The notes under the pieces: generated by a model
Seen by the model: the letters and a program-made list of their open reading frames with translations, nothing else
Database searches by the model: none
What the model was told of the DNA's origin: nothing
Shown: positions 16,775 through 24,969 of the stretch, one piece after another
How the letters are laid out: each line of letters begins with the position of its first letter
How positions within the stretch are numbered: the stretch's first letter is position 1
Translations under genes and position numbers: made by a program
From: Clostridia bacterium
GTDB taxonomy: Bacteria; Bacillota; Clostridia; Christensenellales; CAG-138
Assembly: GCA_017616435.1 (NCBI GenBank)
Contig: JAFZYC010000045.1
Span: 1 to 59,540, forward strand
Direction: 5' to 3'
Length of the DNA stretch: 59,540 nucleotides

Positions 16775-18082
16775 ATGAAAAGGTTTATTTCTCTCGTTAT
16801 GCTGCTGATCTTTGCATGCACAGGTCTTACCAGTACGGCTTCTGCTGACAAACAGGATTTGCTGTTTGATCGGAATACTGTATCAAAGGAGCAGGCAATA
16901 GCGCTTGCGGACAGATTCAGCTATGAGTATGAATATGCTCTTGTTGATCTGGAAAACCCTGATTTTGACTACGTGGAGCGTAACGAGTCAACTGCGCTGT
17001 TCCTCGAGTATTTACGCTATAATATCGAGACAGCAAAAGTGTTTACTCTTAACTATACGGATCTTACTGAGAAGGATTTCACTATACATAGTTGTCTCAT
17101 CTCAGAAAATAGGATCTATGTTGAACTATATCGTTCATTTACTTATCATTATGTTGATGCACCGGAAGATTTAATCAGCGGCCATGGTATGCTGTATTGC
17201 TTCGAAATGATGGAAGAAAACAACAAATTGACTATTGTAGGTGTCAAGACCGAATCTGTTGAGTATGATTACTATGAGGAAGAGATTAGAGCTTACGCTA
17301 CGCGAAATGACCTGCCTTTTGTAAATGCTGCAGAAGCGCTTACAAACGAAAAAATAGCACAGCTCCCTGATGAGTATGCGTATTGGTGCGAACAAGTCGA
17401 GGCTTTTGACCATAAATATATTGGCGATGATTATTTTGATGAAACTGCCAAAATCAATGGGGATCGATCGGTAAACGTAAGCTTTACACGAAGTTCAGCT
17501 GTAGCATATGGTACCACATTTGGCAGTCAGTATGAAAACTATATTTTTAAGAGGATGGGTGCAGACTGTACAAACTTCGTTTCCCAATGCCTATGGGCTG
17601 GATATGGCGGTACAGATGGCTATTCTCTTACTAATACTGCTGCACTAAAAGCCCGTGTAGCCGCGAATTATCGACAAACATCAACTTGGTTTGGGCGAAA
17701 CTATGATTCTCCCTATGCATACGGAACAGGCCCCTTCATTAGAGTGCTCGAATTGTGGAGTCATGCAACTACTAATACGGGTGACGGTCCGAGAGCGACT
17801 GGTTACAATAACGGAAATGTTTGGACAAGTTTGACTGTTGTGCCCAGGACAGGAGATGTGCTGCAGTTCTATAACTTCTCCGAGGGAAGATACTACCATT
17901 CAGTTATTGTCACTAAAACAACTTCTCCGACGCTGTCAAATATGCTTGATAATGTTTGGATCTCCCAGCATAGCGGTGAATATACTAATCGTCCTCTGAG
18001 AGCAACGTTAATTGCAAACGGAGGAATAACAAACGGAAAAATGAGGCTTATGAGGCCTAAAGCCACGACTTTCGCATCATAA
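16775..18082 (+). CDS. Secreted amidase-domain (Amidase_6) protein
   Basis: 435 residues from the ATG at 16775, with GGAGG upstream. A signal peptide (about 1-24, ending STASA) is followed by an N-terminal domain with FDYVERNESTALFLEYL, the same motif as in the two genes upstream. The C-terminal half (about 235-430) is a putative amidase domain of the PF12671 type: NYIFKRMGADCTNFVSQCLWAGYGG gives the catalytic Cys, and RYYHSVIVT gives the His. Such enzymes are papain-like and thought to cleave cell-wall peptides. It ends in a strong terminator, closing the cluster that begins near 10.2 kb. Confidence 0.82.
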   Translation: MKRFISLVMLLIFACTGLTSTASADKQDLLFDRNTVSKEQAIALADRFSYEYEYALVDLENPDFDYVERNESTALFLEYLRYNIETAKVFTLNYTDLTEKDFTIHSCLISENRIYVELYRSFTYHYVDAPEDLISGHGMLYCFEMMEENNKLTIVGVKTESVEYDYYEEEIRAYATRNDLPFVNAAEALTNEKIAQLPDEYAYWCEQVEAFDHKYIGDDYFDETAKINGDRSVNVSFTRSSAVAYGTTFGSQYENYIFKRMGADCTNFVSQCLWAGYGGTDGYSLTNTAALKARVAANYRQTSTWFGRNYDSPYAYGTGPFIRVLELWSHATTNTGDGPRATGYNNGNVWTSLTVVPRTGDVLQFYNFSEGRYYHSVIVTKTTSPTLSNMLDNVWISQHSGEYTNRPLRATLIANGGITNGKMRLMRPKATTFAS

Positions 18083-18099
18083 AAAAGTTAAGCATATAC

Positions 18100-18138
18100 A
18101 AACGTCAGAGGATAGCGAAAAGCTATCCTCTGACGTTT
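18100..18138. terminator. Rho-independent-type hairpin
   Basis: AAACGTCAGAGGATAGC (18100-18116) pairs perfectly with 18122-18138 across GAAAA. A flanking A-run upstream and T-rich end allow function in both directions between the amidase gene and the opposing TnpV gene. Confidence 0.85.
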
Positions 18139-18151
18139 ATTTGGTTCATCT

Positions 18152-18502
18152 TCAAAAGACTACGATCTCCTCTGTTACCTGCTCTTCTGCGCGTGCTCGG
18201 CAGGAATTCATGGCGAGAATCCATTCAAACTGATCGCGGCCTTTGAGCTCTTCGTCCACGCCCTCGGCTTTGGCAAGTTGGGATGTAATAAGGTCGATCT
18301 GTTCATTGGCCTGGTGGTCGATCTCGATGAGGTGCTCTGTCAGTGTGTTTTCCATCAGCATCAACGCAAAGGTGTCGGGCTGATGCTCCTTCAAATACTT
18401 TTTCCGCATCCGTCCGAAGCGGCCGATATCCCCGGTCGGCTGGGGAGGGAGTGCGAGGTCAGGGTAGTAATAGGCTCCGTGTTTGGTGTAGGTGATGTCC
18501 AT
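18152..18502 (-). CDS. TnpV transposon-encoded protein
   Basis: 116 residues matching TnpV along most of its length: an opening ITYTKHGAYYYPDL, then IGRFGRMRKKYLKEHQP, a conserved E--LTEHLIEIDHQANE segment, and QFEWILAMNSCRARAEEQV. TnpV genes travel with Tn4451-like and related integrative elements; the molecular role is unknown. It sits in a two-gene fragment with a CD1845-like membrane protein, with no recombinase nearby, so it is probably a stranded piece of a conjugative element. Confidence 0.85.
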   Translation of the reverse strand: MDITYTKHGAYYYPDLALPPQPTGDIGRFGRMRKKYLKEHQPDTFALMLMENTLTEHLIEIDHQANEQIDLITSQLAKAEGVDEELKGRDQFEWILAMNSCRARAEEQVTEEIVVF

Positions 18503-18516
18503 ACTTGTTTCCTCCT

Positions 18517-18816
18517 TTATGATCTTATGAATTCTTTTATTGCGTCGGCTGCATTATCCAGCAAGCCTTCAATAAATCCGGCGATAAAGGGAATGGCGAG
18601 CATCACTCCGGTGACAGCGAGCAGTTGAAGCCACAGCTCCTTTGAGCTCATGCGCAGAATGACGAGCAGCAGATCATACACGAGCAAAAGCCCGCCGCCG
18701 ATCATCAGCACATGGATCCCGATGCCCGTCGCAAGCCTGCACGCGAGGCGCAGCACCGTTGTCAGCAGCCATATCGGTGCAAGGAGTATCTTCGCTGCTG
18801 CTTTCATATTCATCAT
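18517..18816 (-). CDS. CD1845-like small membrane protein of conjugative elements
   Basis: 99 residues with an amphipathic start, then two hydrophobic spans (about 10-50 with a short break, and 60-80), ending in an acidic helix (GLLDNAADAIKEFI). The pattern KILLAPIWLL---L, then IPFIAGFIEGLLD fits the CD1845 family of small proteins carried by Clostridia conjugative transposons. It lies 14 nt upstream of TnpV in the same direction. Function is unknown. Confidence 0.65.
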   Translation of the reverse strand: MMNMKAAAKILLAPIWLLTTVLRLACRLATGIGIHVLMIGGGLLLVYDLLLVILRMSSKELWLQLLAVTGVMLAIPFIAGFIEGLLDNAADAIKEFIRS

Positions 18817-18958
18817 CCCTTTCGCTTTTCTATGAATACATCATAGCAGTAAGAAAATGGTTTGACGAATGTGCGAAAAAGATTCTTTTCGTTTTTTTGC
18901 GCTAATCGCGACGTGTGAATTTGTTTTTCTCGCATAGATCAAAAGCTTTGTTTTGGGG

Positions 18959-18987
18959 TTGATGTTCCATGAAGCATCTGATAGAAT
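18959..18987 (+). promoter_or_regulatory. Probable sigma-A promoter of the NACHT gene
   Basis: TTGATG (18959-18964) and TAGAAT (18982-18987) are separated by 17 nt and lie about 80 nt before the start at 19068. The region 18817-19067 holds no gene. Confidence 0.5.
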
Positions 18988-19067
18988 AACTGTATACTCA
19001 CTAATCCTCATGGAATTACAGGATCGGGGGTATAGCTATTCTGTTATCAAGGTACTAAGGGGCTATT

Positions 19068-22000
19068 ATGCGAATAATACTGGCGTCGGATCTGCATATT
19101 TCAAATGACAGTACGCCCGAGAATTCACCTTGGGTAAATCATTTTTGTAATTTCCTGACGAAAAAACACGATCCGGAAACTCTTATAATCTTTATGGGAG
19201 ACATAATAGACAAGGGAAACGCAACCTCTTGCGATGCTGCGGATCGTATTTTTACACACATTGAAGCAAGGCTAAGAGGCATTAATCATAGCATTGGTTT
19301 TCTTCCGGGTAATCATGATTATTGCCGTGAGAGTTCGGATGCGTTCGATTTCTTTTGTTCTAAGCATCAAACGCTTATAACTGACTGGCATGGATTTAGC
19401 CGCCAAAAGGTTTACTCCTATTGTAGGGATGATATTCGTTGTAATTTTGTCTTGGCGGATTCAATTCAGGATAACAAATTCGATATCCCTGGTAAATTGG
19501 ATTTGAATGAAATCAGCAATCATACTGCGCCAAACAAGACAAATATCCTCTTGCTCCATCATAGTATTTATAATGAAGACACGTCTGAACATACAGGATT
19601 GGTAGAACAGCCCAGAGTTATAGAACTGCTTGATAAATATAACGTAGATTATGTTTTTCATGGCCATGGCCATTGCACAAGAGTTTTCAATGTTGGCATG
19701 CATACGAAAATGTTCGGAGTTGGTTCACTTGGTTTAAGCGGGGACTCGCTTGGGACTATTAACAATGAATTTGAACAGTTTTTCGAATTGACAATTAAAG
19801 ATGGCTACTTGGAAAACGTTGTAAACTGGTTGTGGCGAGAAAGCGGAGAGTATTACCCAATTCAAATATACCCAAATCCGAATACTGAATATGCTCCAAA
19901 TTTCTCGATAGAAAAGGTTTCATATGAGAAGCCTGATGAATACTATGATCGATACGTCATGGAGTATTCATTAAGCGGGGATGATTTTCTTATAGCTCTC
20001 AACGCTGATAAAAAGCAACGGCTTTCTGATGTTTGTACAAAGGACAGACGGATATTATTGATTGCCGATGCAGGAATGGGCAAGTCTATCGAGATGTCCC
20101 ATCTTGCATGGGAAATCGGTGAAACCAATCCATATTTACGTCCTGTTTTGCTCGGTCTAAACCACTACGACGAGGATAGCATTCAAGACTATATCAATAA
20201 GGAATATCCGCAATACAAAACCTTAGACCCTTCGCAGTTTATACTAATACTTGATGGATATGATGAATTATCAAACAGCATCCTATTTAAGAAGCATTTG
20301 CTTGTATATCTGGATCAGCATTCCGATATTCATGTTTGTATGTCATTAAGGAGTAATTTCCTATCAAAAAACATAGAACTGTTCGAAGGATTTAAGGTAT
20401 ATAGATTGCTCGGGCTTTCGCATGAAGACATTGAAACATTCTTGGATAGATTTGGGATAGACAGCGAGGCGTTTGTTTCCGAGTGCACATCAAAAAGAAT
20501 GGCGTCGTTCCTTGCCAATCCGTTTTACCTCAAATTGTTTGCTGATTATTATAGAGACAAAGGAACCATATCAAATCTGCCTGATGTTCTTGATCGTGTA
20601 ATTGAGAAGACTTTCGAGGAGGATTCAAAAAAGTTCGAGTATGTTGAATCTGTGACTCTCGAAGAAAGCAAGCATGATTGGAAAAGAGCGTTAACGAGGT
20701 TTGCATATGGACTACAACTGCTAAACAGGACTATATGCGACGATGATACCTACCAAGGCATTCTGGATACATGCGATTTACAGTTTTTGAAGCATAGCGG
20801 CATAATAATAAACAACAAAGGCGAACGCATGTTTTCTCATAATATTATCCGTGAGTATTTACTGGCGGATTGGATGAGAGAAGATACGACTGAAAGCATT
20901 ATGGAGCGGGCAGCATTGCCTAACGGAAAGGGTATTTATCAGAATTGGCATAATATAATAGGGCTTCTTCTGCAAGTAAACCCTTCTCCCCTATTAATCG
21001 ACATGGTTAATGATGCCGAACCGCTTTTACTTGCAAAGCTCGACTCGGAGTATGTAACTGATGATGTTAAACTTTCTATTCTAAAGCGATTCTTGGCAAA
21101 AACCGAGGATGAAAACATATGGTTCAATAATGGCGATTGCGACGAGATAGAGCTTGGGTCTTTTATTCAATCAGAGGCAGCGTTGTTGCTCCTTCTTGAT
21201 CATATTGAACATCCCAGGCATTTCCGTGGGCTGCATTTTTGTGTTGAAGTTTTACATGGCTTTACAAATTTGTATTGGCGCGACGATTATGTTCGTGACA
21301 CTCTAATCAACTGTTATCAGAGTAAAAATACCACGCCATATGTAAAATCAAAGGTCATTGAAACAATTGCGGCATTACATCTGGACAATAATGAGATTAC
21401 AGCAGATTTAGTATGCCGTTTCTCTGATGATGCAGACCCCTATGAGCGCAGAGGAGTTTACCGTTATTTAATTGTTTCAAACCGTGTCAACAACAATTAT
21501 GAGTGCTTGCTTGATGGACTAAAGCATGTTTCTTTTCGCGTCCATCGTTCAGACACTGCATATGGAATAGAAGAGTTTCCGTTACTGGATGGCTTGAATC
21601 AAATTGATGAAACGGCTTCTGTCATCGGTTCAATCCTTTGGTTTACCCAAGGAGATAATATCCGGACAGACGTCTTCAACCTGGATAAGTTTATTGATAG
21701 GATCATGTCGCTTGCTGTCGGACTGTTTGAACGAGTGGATGATGCTGTATTTGCGGCGGTTTATAAGTTTCTGGTTTCGGCAATAGAGAAACATGAGAAT
21801 AATAGGATTCATCATGCAATCGTTTTCTTCAAAAAGACGGATTCATTCATGGCGGCTATGAAAAAACTGTTTTCTGAAGAAGCCTGTGCGCAATATTATT
21901 TCTATTGGGAACAAGAGATTGAGGATCGTAAATCATTCGTTGAAACAATATGCCATTTAGGAGCAGAGGGTAAATTATTCGATTCATCTGTGCTTTCATC

Positions 22001-23456
22001 ATTTGCATACCGGTGGAACAATACGGAAGGAGTATTCCAGATCGTTGATGACACATTATTCAAATTAACAGGAAAACGGCTTGAACCATATAAACAGTTA
22101 TTTAGCTACTCAAAAAACCGGAAGGAAGATGCTCAGGTATTCTTTGATGCACTCTTTGACAAGGCAAAAATGCTAAGCCTTGTTGATGAATTGACCGTTG
22201 CATATAATGATCCGGAATTGAATTGCAGCAGGATACGGGAAGGCAGACTGGATTACGAGAGCTATCCTGTGGGTACAAGGAGTTTAGCGTTCAAATTGGC
22301 GAACGAGAGATTAATGGAATTAAAGGTCAAAGAAGTTTTTAATACAATCAATTGGGAGCTGTTTGTTGTTGATTCTGTATGTGGGATGCTTAATGCCGAT
22401 CCGGAGAATCGACCTGTGGTTAATGAATCTCAGCGTGAATACTTGCAAAAAGTGTATAATGATTTACTGGCATCTATAGATTTCCATACAGCCTACATCG
22501 AAACTGGAATGAACTGGCCTAAACTAAACAGTGCTGTGCTTTGGAGCTTAGTCCTTAAATCTGCGCTTAACTTCAGCACTCCGGAAAACTATTATGTCGG
22601 ATTAATTGAAATACCGTATATCTTGATGGATAAAGCCTCCGGTATAGAGGAAAAGTACAATTCTATTGAAGAAGTAATTGGTGCGTCACAAATTGTCAAT
22701 AGGATTTTGGATCTGATCCATACAGAAACCCGTGTCAACCTATTGTATGATTTCATGTATGCATGTGAACGTTATTCTATAAAAGGGTGCGAAATGGATG
22801 CACTTCGGCTGTGCGGTATGGATACGCCTAGTTATCATAAGTCCTATGCATTAAAGTATCTGAAGAAAGAGAGGGGGGCGCAATATATAATTGATAATAT
22901 TATGCACGAAGCTGATGATGAGCTGTTTATGGAAATAGTGAGGCTATTGTTCAAAGAGAGACTCGTATCGTTAACAGCAGTAATGGAAAAGAAGTTTGAG
23001 GAAACCCACAATCAAGAGCTTCTTGCAAAACTAATTTGGCTTGGCAATAAGGCTGCTTTTAAATATTATATTGATGAATCAAGAAAAAAGGGCTGCCCAA
23101 TCGATTATGAAGACCCTATGGAAAGCATAACCGAGAGCATCCGTAGTATTAGCGATCCGGGATGCCTGCCGTTCATATTGGATTGCATTCGTCTTCGTTA
23201 TGAAAAAGGGTTTGTTGACAATAAATTTTATACTCTTTATAATTCTATGTATAGCGCATTATTACAAAGTGCATCAGATAATAGTTCCATCGTAGTAGGA
23301 TCTTTGAAATGTCTAATTGCTGAAGATCAATCCAATATTGAACGAGTCGGTTTCTGCAATGCTGTATTAAACGAGATATACCAAAAAGAGAAAACAAATC
23401 CGATAATACCTTCACTTCGAGATGTTCGATTGAGCTTAAGTAGCCTTGAGATCTGA
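19068..23456 (+). CDS. Metallophosphoesterase-NACHT fusion (candidate STAND antiphage protein)
   Basis: 1462 residues in one chain. Residues 1-245 are a complete calcineurin-like phosphoesterase: D8-L-H10, GDIIDKG at 44-50, GNHD at 81-84, His164/165, and GHGH at 199-202, so all metal ligands are present. Residues about 325-620 are a NACHT-type ATPase: Walker A ADAGMGKS at 333-340, Walker B FILILDGYDE at 391-400, a sensor Arg at 428, then NPFYLKLFADYY and a winged helix. Residues about 640-1462 are helical repeats suited to target sensing. STAND/Avs and bNACHT proteins use this effector-NTPase-sensor order to detect phage, and the phosphoesterase would be the toxic effector. Its neighbours are mobile-element remnants. 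No accessory gene accompanies it, so it appears self-contained. Confidence 0.88.
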   Translation: MRIILASDLHISNDSTPENSPWVNHFCNFLTKKHDPETLIIFMGDIIDKGNATSCDAADRIFTHIEARLRGINHSIGFLPGNHDYCRESSDAFDFFCSKHQTLITDWHGFSRQKVYSYCRDDIRCNFVLADSIQDNKFDIPGKLDLNEISNHTAPNKTNILLLHHSIYNEDTSEHTGLVEQPRVIELLDKYNVDYVFHGHGHCTRVFNVGMHTKMFGVGSLGLSGDSLGTINNEFEQFFELTIKDGYLENVVNWLWRESGEYYPIQIYPNPNTEYAPNFSIEKVSYEKPDEYYDRYVMEYSLSGDDFLIALNADKKQRLSDVCTKDRRILLIADAGMGKSIEMSHLAWEIGETNPYLRPVLLGLNHYDEDSIQDYINKEYPQYKTLDPSQFILILDGYDELSNSILFKKHLLVYLDQHSDIHVCMSLRSNFLSKNIELFEGFKVYRLLGLSHEDIETFLDRFGIDSEAFVSECTSKRMASFLANPFYLKLFADYYRDKGTISNLPDVLDRVIEKTFEEDSKKFEYVESVTLEESKHDWKRALTRFAYGLQLLNRTICDDDTYQGILDTCDLQFLKHSGIIINNKGERMFSHNIIREYLLADWMREDTTESIMERAALPNGKGIYQNWHNIIGLLLQVNPSPLLIDMVNDAEPLLLAKLDSEYVTDDVKLSILKRFLAKTEDENIWFNNGDCDEIELGSFIQSEAALLLLLDHIEHPRHFRGLHFCVEVLHGFTNLYWRDDYVRDTLINCYQSKNTTPYVKSKVIETIAALHLDNNEITADLVCRFSDDADPYERRGVYRYLIVSNRVNNNYECLLDGLKHVSFRVHRSDTAYGIEEFPLLDGLNQIDETASVIGSILWFTQGDNIRTDVFNLDKFIDRIMSLAVGLFERVDDAVFAAVYKFLVSAIEKHENNRIHHAIVFFKKTDSFMAAMKKLFSEEACAQYYFYWEQEIEDRKSFVETICHLGAEGKLFDSSVLSSFAYRWNNTEGVFQIVDDTLFKLTGKRLEPYKQLFSYSKNRKEDAQVFFDALFDKAKMLSLVDELTVAYNDPELNCSRIREGRLDYESYPVGTRSLAFKLANERLMELKVKEVFNTINWELFVVDSVCGMLNADPENRPVVNESQREYLQKVYNDLLASIDFHTAYIETGMNWPKLNSAVLWSLVLKSALNFSTPENYYVGLIEIPYILMDKASGIEEKYNSIEEVIGASQIVNRILDLIHTETRVNLLYDFMYACERYSIKGCEMDALRLCGMDTPSYHKSYALKYLKKERGAQYIIDNIMHEADDELFMEIVRLLFKERLVSLTAVMEKKFEETHNQELLAKLIWLGNKAAFKYYIDESRKKGCPIDYEDPMESITESIRSISDPGCLPFILDCIRLRYEKGFVDNKFYTLYNSMYSALLQSASDNSSIVVGSLKCLIAEDQSNIERVGFCNAVLNEIYQKEKTNPIIPSLRDVRLSLSSLEI

Positions 23457-23462
23457 AATAAC

Positions 23463-23498
23463 GATAAGCCGAGATAATAGGAACAATCTCGGCTTATC
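23463..23498. terminator. Hairpin after the NACHT gene
   Basis: GATAAGCCGAGAT (23463-23475) pairs perfectly with 23486-23498 over a 10-nt loop, 6 nt after the stop codon; a short T-rich tail follows. Confidence 0.75.
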
Positions 23499-23781
23499 TT
23501 CACCTTTTCTGTACCATATTGTTGATAGTATCCTTATCAGGAACGTTCCACACCGCGGTCTTTTTTGTTCAAATACTTTGCCCATGGATCTGTGTATTGA
23601 AAAACATCGCAGAATCTTTCGGAAATACAAAGAGCCAATTCAAAGTCCTTATTGTTAATGTCACGGGTTTTCGACAGCAGCGGGGGTTGGGTTGTCGGCA
23701 TTTGCCTATGCTCCCAATCCCCGCTGCAACTATTGTCGTTGGTATCAAGGAGTGCTTTACTGAGCTGGGTTGCGGTTTTGC
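23499..23781. other. Intergenic region with a 15-bp stem
   Basis: No gene is seen. A stem of GCAGCGGGGGTTGGG (23677-23691) with 23713-23727 (one G-U position) and a 21-nt loop lies about 55 nt beyond the stop of the minus-strand lipoprotein gene. It may be its terminator, though no T-run is present. Confidence 0.5.
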
Positions 23782-24942
23782 TTAATCGTTGTCCGCTTCT
23801 ATGATCTCGTCAAGGTGCGAGACGTATTCCGTGCGCAGATGCGGCTTTGTGATATAAACGCCATCCTGCATACAGCACATGATGTAGAGCTCTCCCTCGG
23901 AGTTGATAAACATATCGCAGTTTGGATAACCAACGACGTTTCTATAGTCGACCAATGTTGAACCTGCAAGACTTCCGTCCGAATAATACACACGGTAACT
24001 CATTTCCCAAACAACCGGGTCGTAAGTTCCCGGAACGTACTCTATTACGTAAACGTACGCACGGTCGCCCATGAGTCGGCGCAGCCCCGGGTGTGTGTTC
24101 TCTCCGGTATTAAATGAAATGCTTCCATTCTCTGTCGTAATATTCATCTCGGGATCCAGTATTTTTTCGACGCTGCACTTGGAGATTTCGACAAACTCGC
24201 CATCCTTCAGCACCCAAAGTGTAAGAGAATGATCCACGAATGCAAGGCAGCCATCGTGCTCCGTCAGGTAAGCAACCATGGAAACCTTGATCTCCTGTTC
24301 GGGAAGCGGTATGCTTTCGAGCTCGTTTCCATCCAAATCAAAAGCGCGGATGCAGTCCCAGTAGATTTCGACAGGGCAAATATACATAGTTTCGCCTATT
24401 ACACAGATGGAACCGAGCTGGGCATACCCGTTATCGTTGGGAATGGTGATGTATCTCTTATTGCCGTTTTCGGATACGATCACCCTTCCGTTGACGGAGT
24501 CGAGAAGGTAAACCGTTTCACCGGAGATATAAAATGCCTGCGGAAAGTGATCGAATTCATCTTCATTCTCGATCGCATGATTATATCCGGCACAATCTTC
24601 GCTTTCTCCAAATGGAATATAAAGCAGTACCTCCGCATCCTTTATGCAGTCGCCTATCGCCTCGGGATCGTCGGGAAGCGGGAACTCCTCGATTGGCCTG
24701 AGCGTCGGCTCGGGAATCGGCGTTTCTGTGGGTTCCGGCGTAGGCTCCGCAGTGGGAGCTTCGGTAGGAAGCTCTGTATGTACCTGGGCCGGTGCTCCCG
24801 TAGAAATCTCCATTCCTGCGGAAGCGGAAGGCGTCGCATTTGCATTTATCGGAACCTTTGCTCCGGCACAACCACACAGAGACGATACAATTATAATAGC
24901 AGACAACATAATTGCTATATTTGCCTTTGTAATACCTCTCAT
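23782..24942 (-). CDS. Lipoprotein with beta-propeller domain
   Basis: 386 residues from the ATG at 24942 (AAGGAG 8 nt upstream); an in-frame GTG just upstream would overlap that ribosome site. The signal ends SSLCGC, a lipobox, and a Thr/Glu/Pro stalk runs to about residue 85. The body is a propeller-like array: FYISGETVYLLDSVNGRVIV, SICVIGETMYICPVEI, and ends YITKPHLRTEYVSHLDEI. The same blocks form the N-terminal half of the enzyme at 24970, so this is the propeller without the catalytic part. It is the second gene of that operon, 27 nt after the enzyme gene. Confidence 0.8.
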   Translation of the reverse strand: MRGITKANIAIMLSAIIIVSSLCGCAGAKVPINANATPSASAGMEISTGAPAQVHTELPTEAPTAEPTPEPTETPIPEPTLRPIEEFPLPDDPEAIGDCIKDAEVLLYIPFGESEDCAGYNHAIENEDEFDHFPQAFYISGETVYLLDSVNGRVIVSENGNKRYITIPNDNGYAQLGSICVIGETMYICPVEIYWDCIRAFDLDGNELESIPLPEQEIKVSMVAYLTEHDGCLAFVDHSLTLWVLKDGEFVEISKCSVEKILDPEMNITTENGSISFNTGENTHPGLRRLMGDRAYVYVIEYVPGTYDPVVWEMSYRVYYSDGSLAGSTLVDYRNVVGYPNCDMFINSEGELYIMCCMQDGVYITKPHLRTEYVSHLDEIIEADND

Positions 24943-24969
24943 ATCAGTCACTCCTTTTTTTCATAGTTT

